Shown one piece after another: positions 63,837 through 64,000 of a stretch of DNA of 64,000 bases (the first letter of the stretch is position 1; each line of letters begins with the position of its first letter). The notes under the pieces are model-generated. The model made no database searches and was not told the DNA's origin. It saw only the letters and a program-made list of their open reading frames with translations. The position numbers and the translations under genes are program-made. Source of the stretch: Halomonas citrativorans (GTDB lineage: Bacteria > Pseudomonadota > Gammaproteobacteria > Pseudomonadales > Halomonadaceae); NCBI RefSeq assembly GCF_900163645.1, contig NZ_FUKM01000017.1, positions 62,001-126,000 on the forward strand. Reading direction: 5' to 3'.

Positions 63837-64000
63837 ATGAGCGAAGACCGATCGAGCAATCCTAATCAAAAATCCTGGCTCGAGAAACTCTTTGGCGCCC
63901 TTACCGGAGATACCGACGAACCCAGTTCACGCGCTGAACTGATGACGTTTTTACGCCATACCGCTGGGAAACTGAAGCTGGATCAGGACGCCATCATGAT
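63837..64000 (+). CDS. corC: Magnesium/cobalt efflux protein CorC, 3'-truncated
   Basis: The first 54 codons are present, starting MSEDRSSNPNQKSWLEKLFG; the window ends in the middle. The RAELMTFLRHTAGKLKLDQDAI segment corresponds to the start of CorC/YbeX, the cytosolic CBS-domain protein that follows ybeY in many Gammaproteobacteria. No CBS domain is in view, so identity rests on position and this short N-terminal match. GAGAT precedes the ATG. The 170 bp before it contain a CCCTGGACCAGGG palindrome and no gene. Confidence 0.82.
   Translation, partial: MSEDRSSNPNQKSWLEKLFGALTGDTDEPSSRAELMTFLRHTAGKLKLDQDAIM

Overview
The window reads as a chromosomal segment of a halophilic gammaproteobacterium, most likely Halomonas/Vreelandella (Halomonadaceae). 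This is inferred from three things: the gene blocks hemA-prfA-prmC and lolB-ispE-tRNA-Gln-prs-rplY-pth-ychF, which are typical of Pseudomonas-like Gammaproteobacteria; moderately GC-rich composition with strongly acidic proteins; and a CPA1-type Na+/H+ antiporter. Nearly all of it is core chromosome. No prophage, integrase, transposase, CRISPR array or secretion cluster is visible.

Left part (1-16.1 kb): a truncated dicarboxylate/amino-acid symporter, a DUF4202 gene and a large YdiJ-type FAD/Fe-S dehydrogenase run rightward and meet trpGDC, which runs leftward. A 65-codon gene, an orphan Mn/Fe-type periplasmic binding protein, gph, ndh and rpe follow. rpe, gph and trpGDC normally form one neighbourhood with trpE; here trpE is absent and the block is broken up. 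A complete sulfate/thiosulfate ABC operon (binding protein, cysT, cysW, cysA) lies to the right.

Middle part (16.1-41.7 kb): a non-coding element with inverted ends that resembles a MITE; a YajG-type lipoprotein; a tpm gene broken by an in-frame stop; a heptamer tandem repeat on the stop codon of an SH3-domain gene; DUF1820; and a two-gene cassette of an ATP-grasp ligase with a 680-residue protein that carries a papain-like Gln-Cys-His-Asn signature. Then come mscK, pldA, a yqjD-yqjE-yqjK-like trio, a HI0933-type flavoprotein, an RND efflux pair, a putrescine importer (potFGHI) and the peroxide defence pair ahpC/ahpF, with a well-formed OxyR site upstream of ahpC.

Right part (41.7-64 kb): moeB-lrp-prmC-prfA-hemA on the minus strand; a TPR lipoprotein, lolB, ispE, tRNA-Gln, prs, rplY, pth, ychF and the antiporter on the plus strand; tRNA-Met; apeB; prc; three identical tRNA-Asn genes in a 122-bp tandem array; then miaB, ybeZ, ybeY and the start of corC.

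The best candidate for something undescribed is the ATP-grasp/papain-like cassette (19001-22297) with its hairpin leader. Other points for a second look are the MITE-like element, the broken tpm gene, the repeats at gene boundaries (17.7 kb and 38.8 kb), the missing trpE, the Lrp-type regulator inside the hemA operon and the tRNA-Asn triplication. All functional calls come from reading motifs and gene order by eye; no database search was run.
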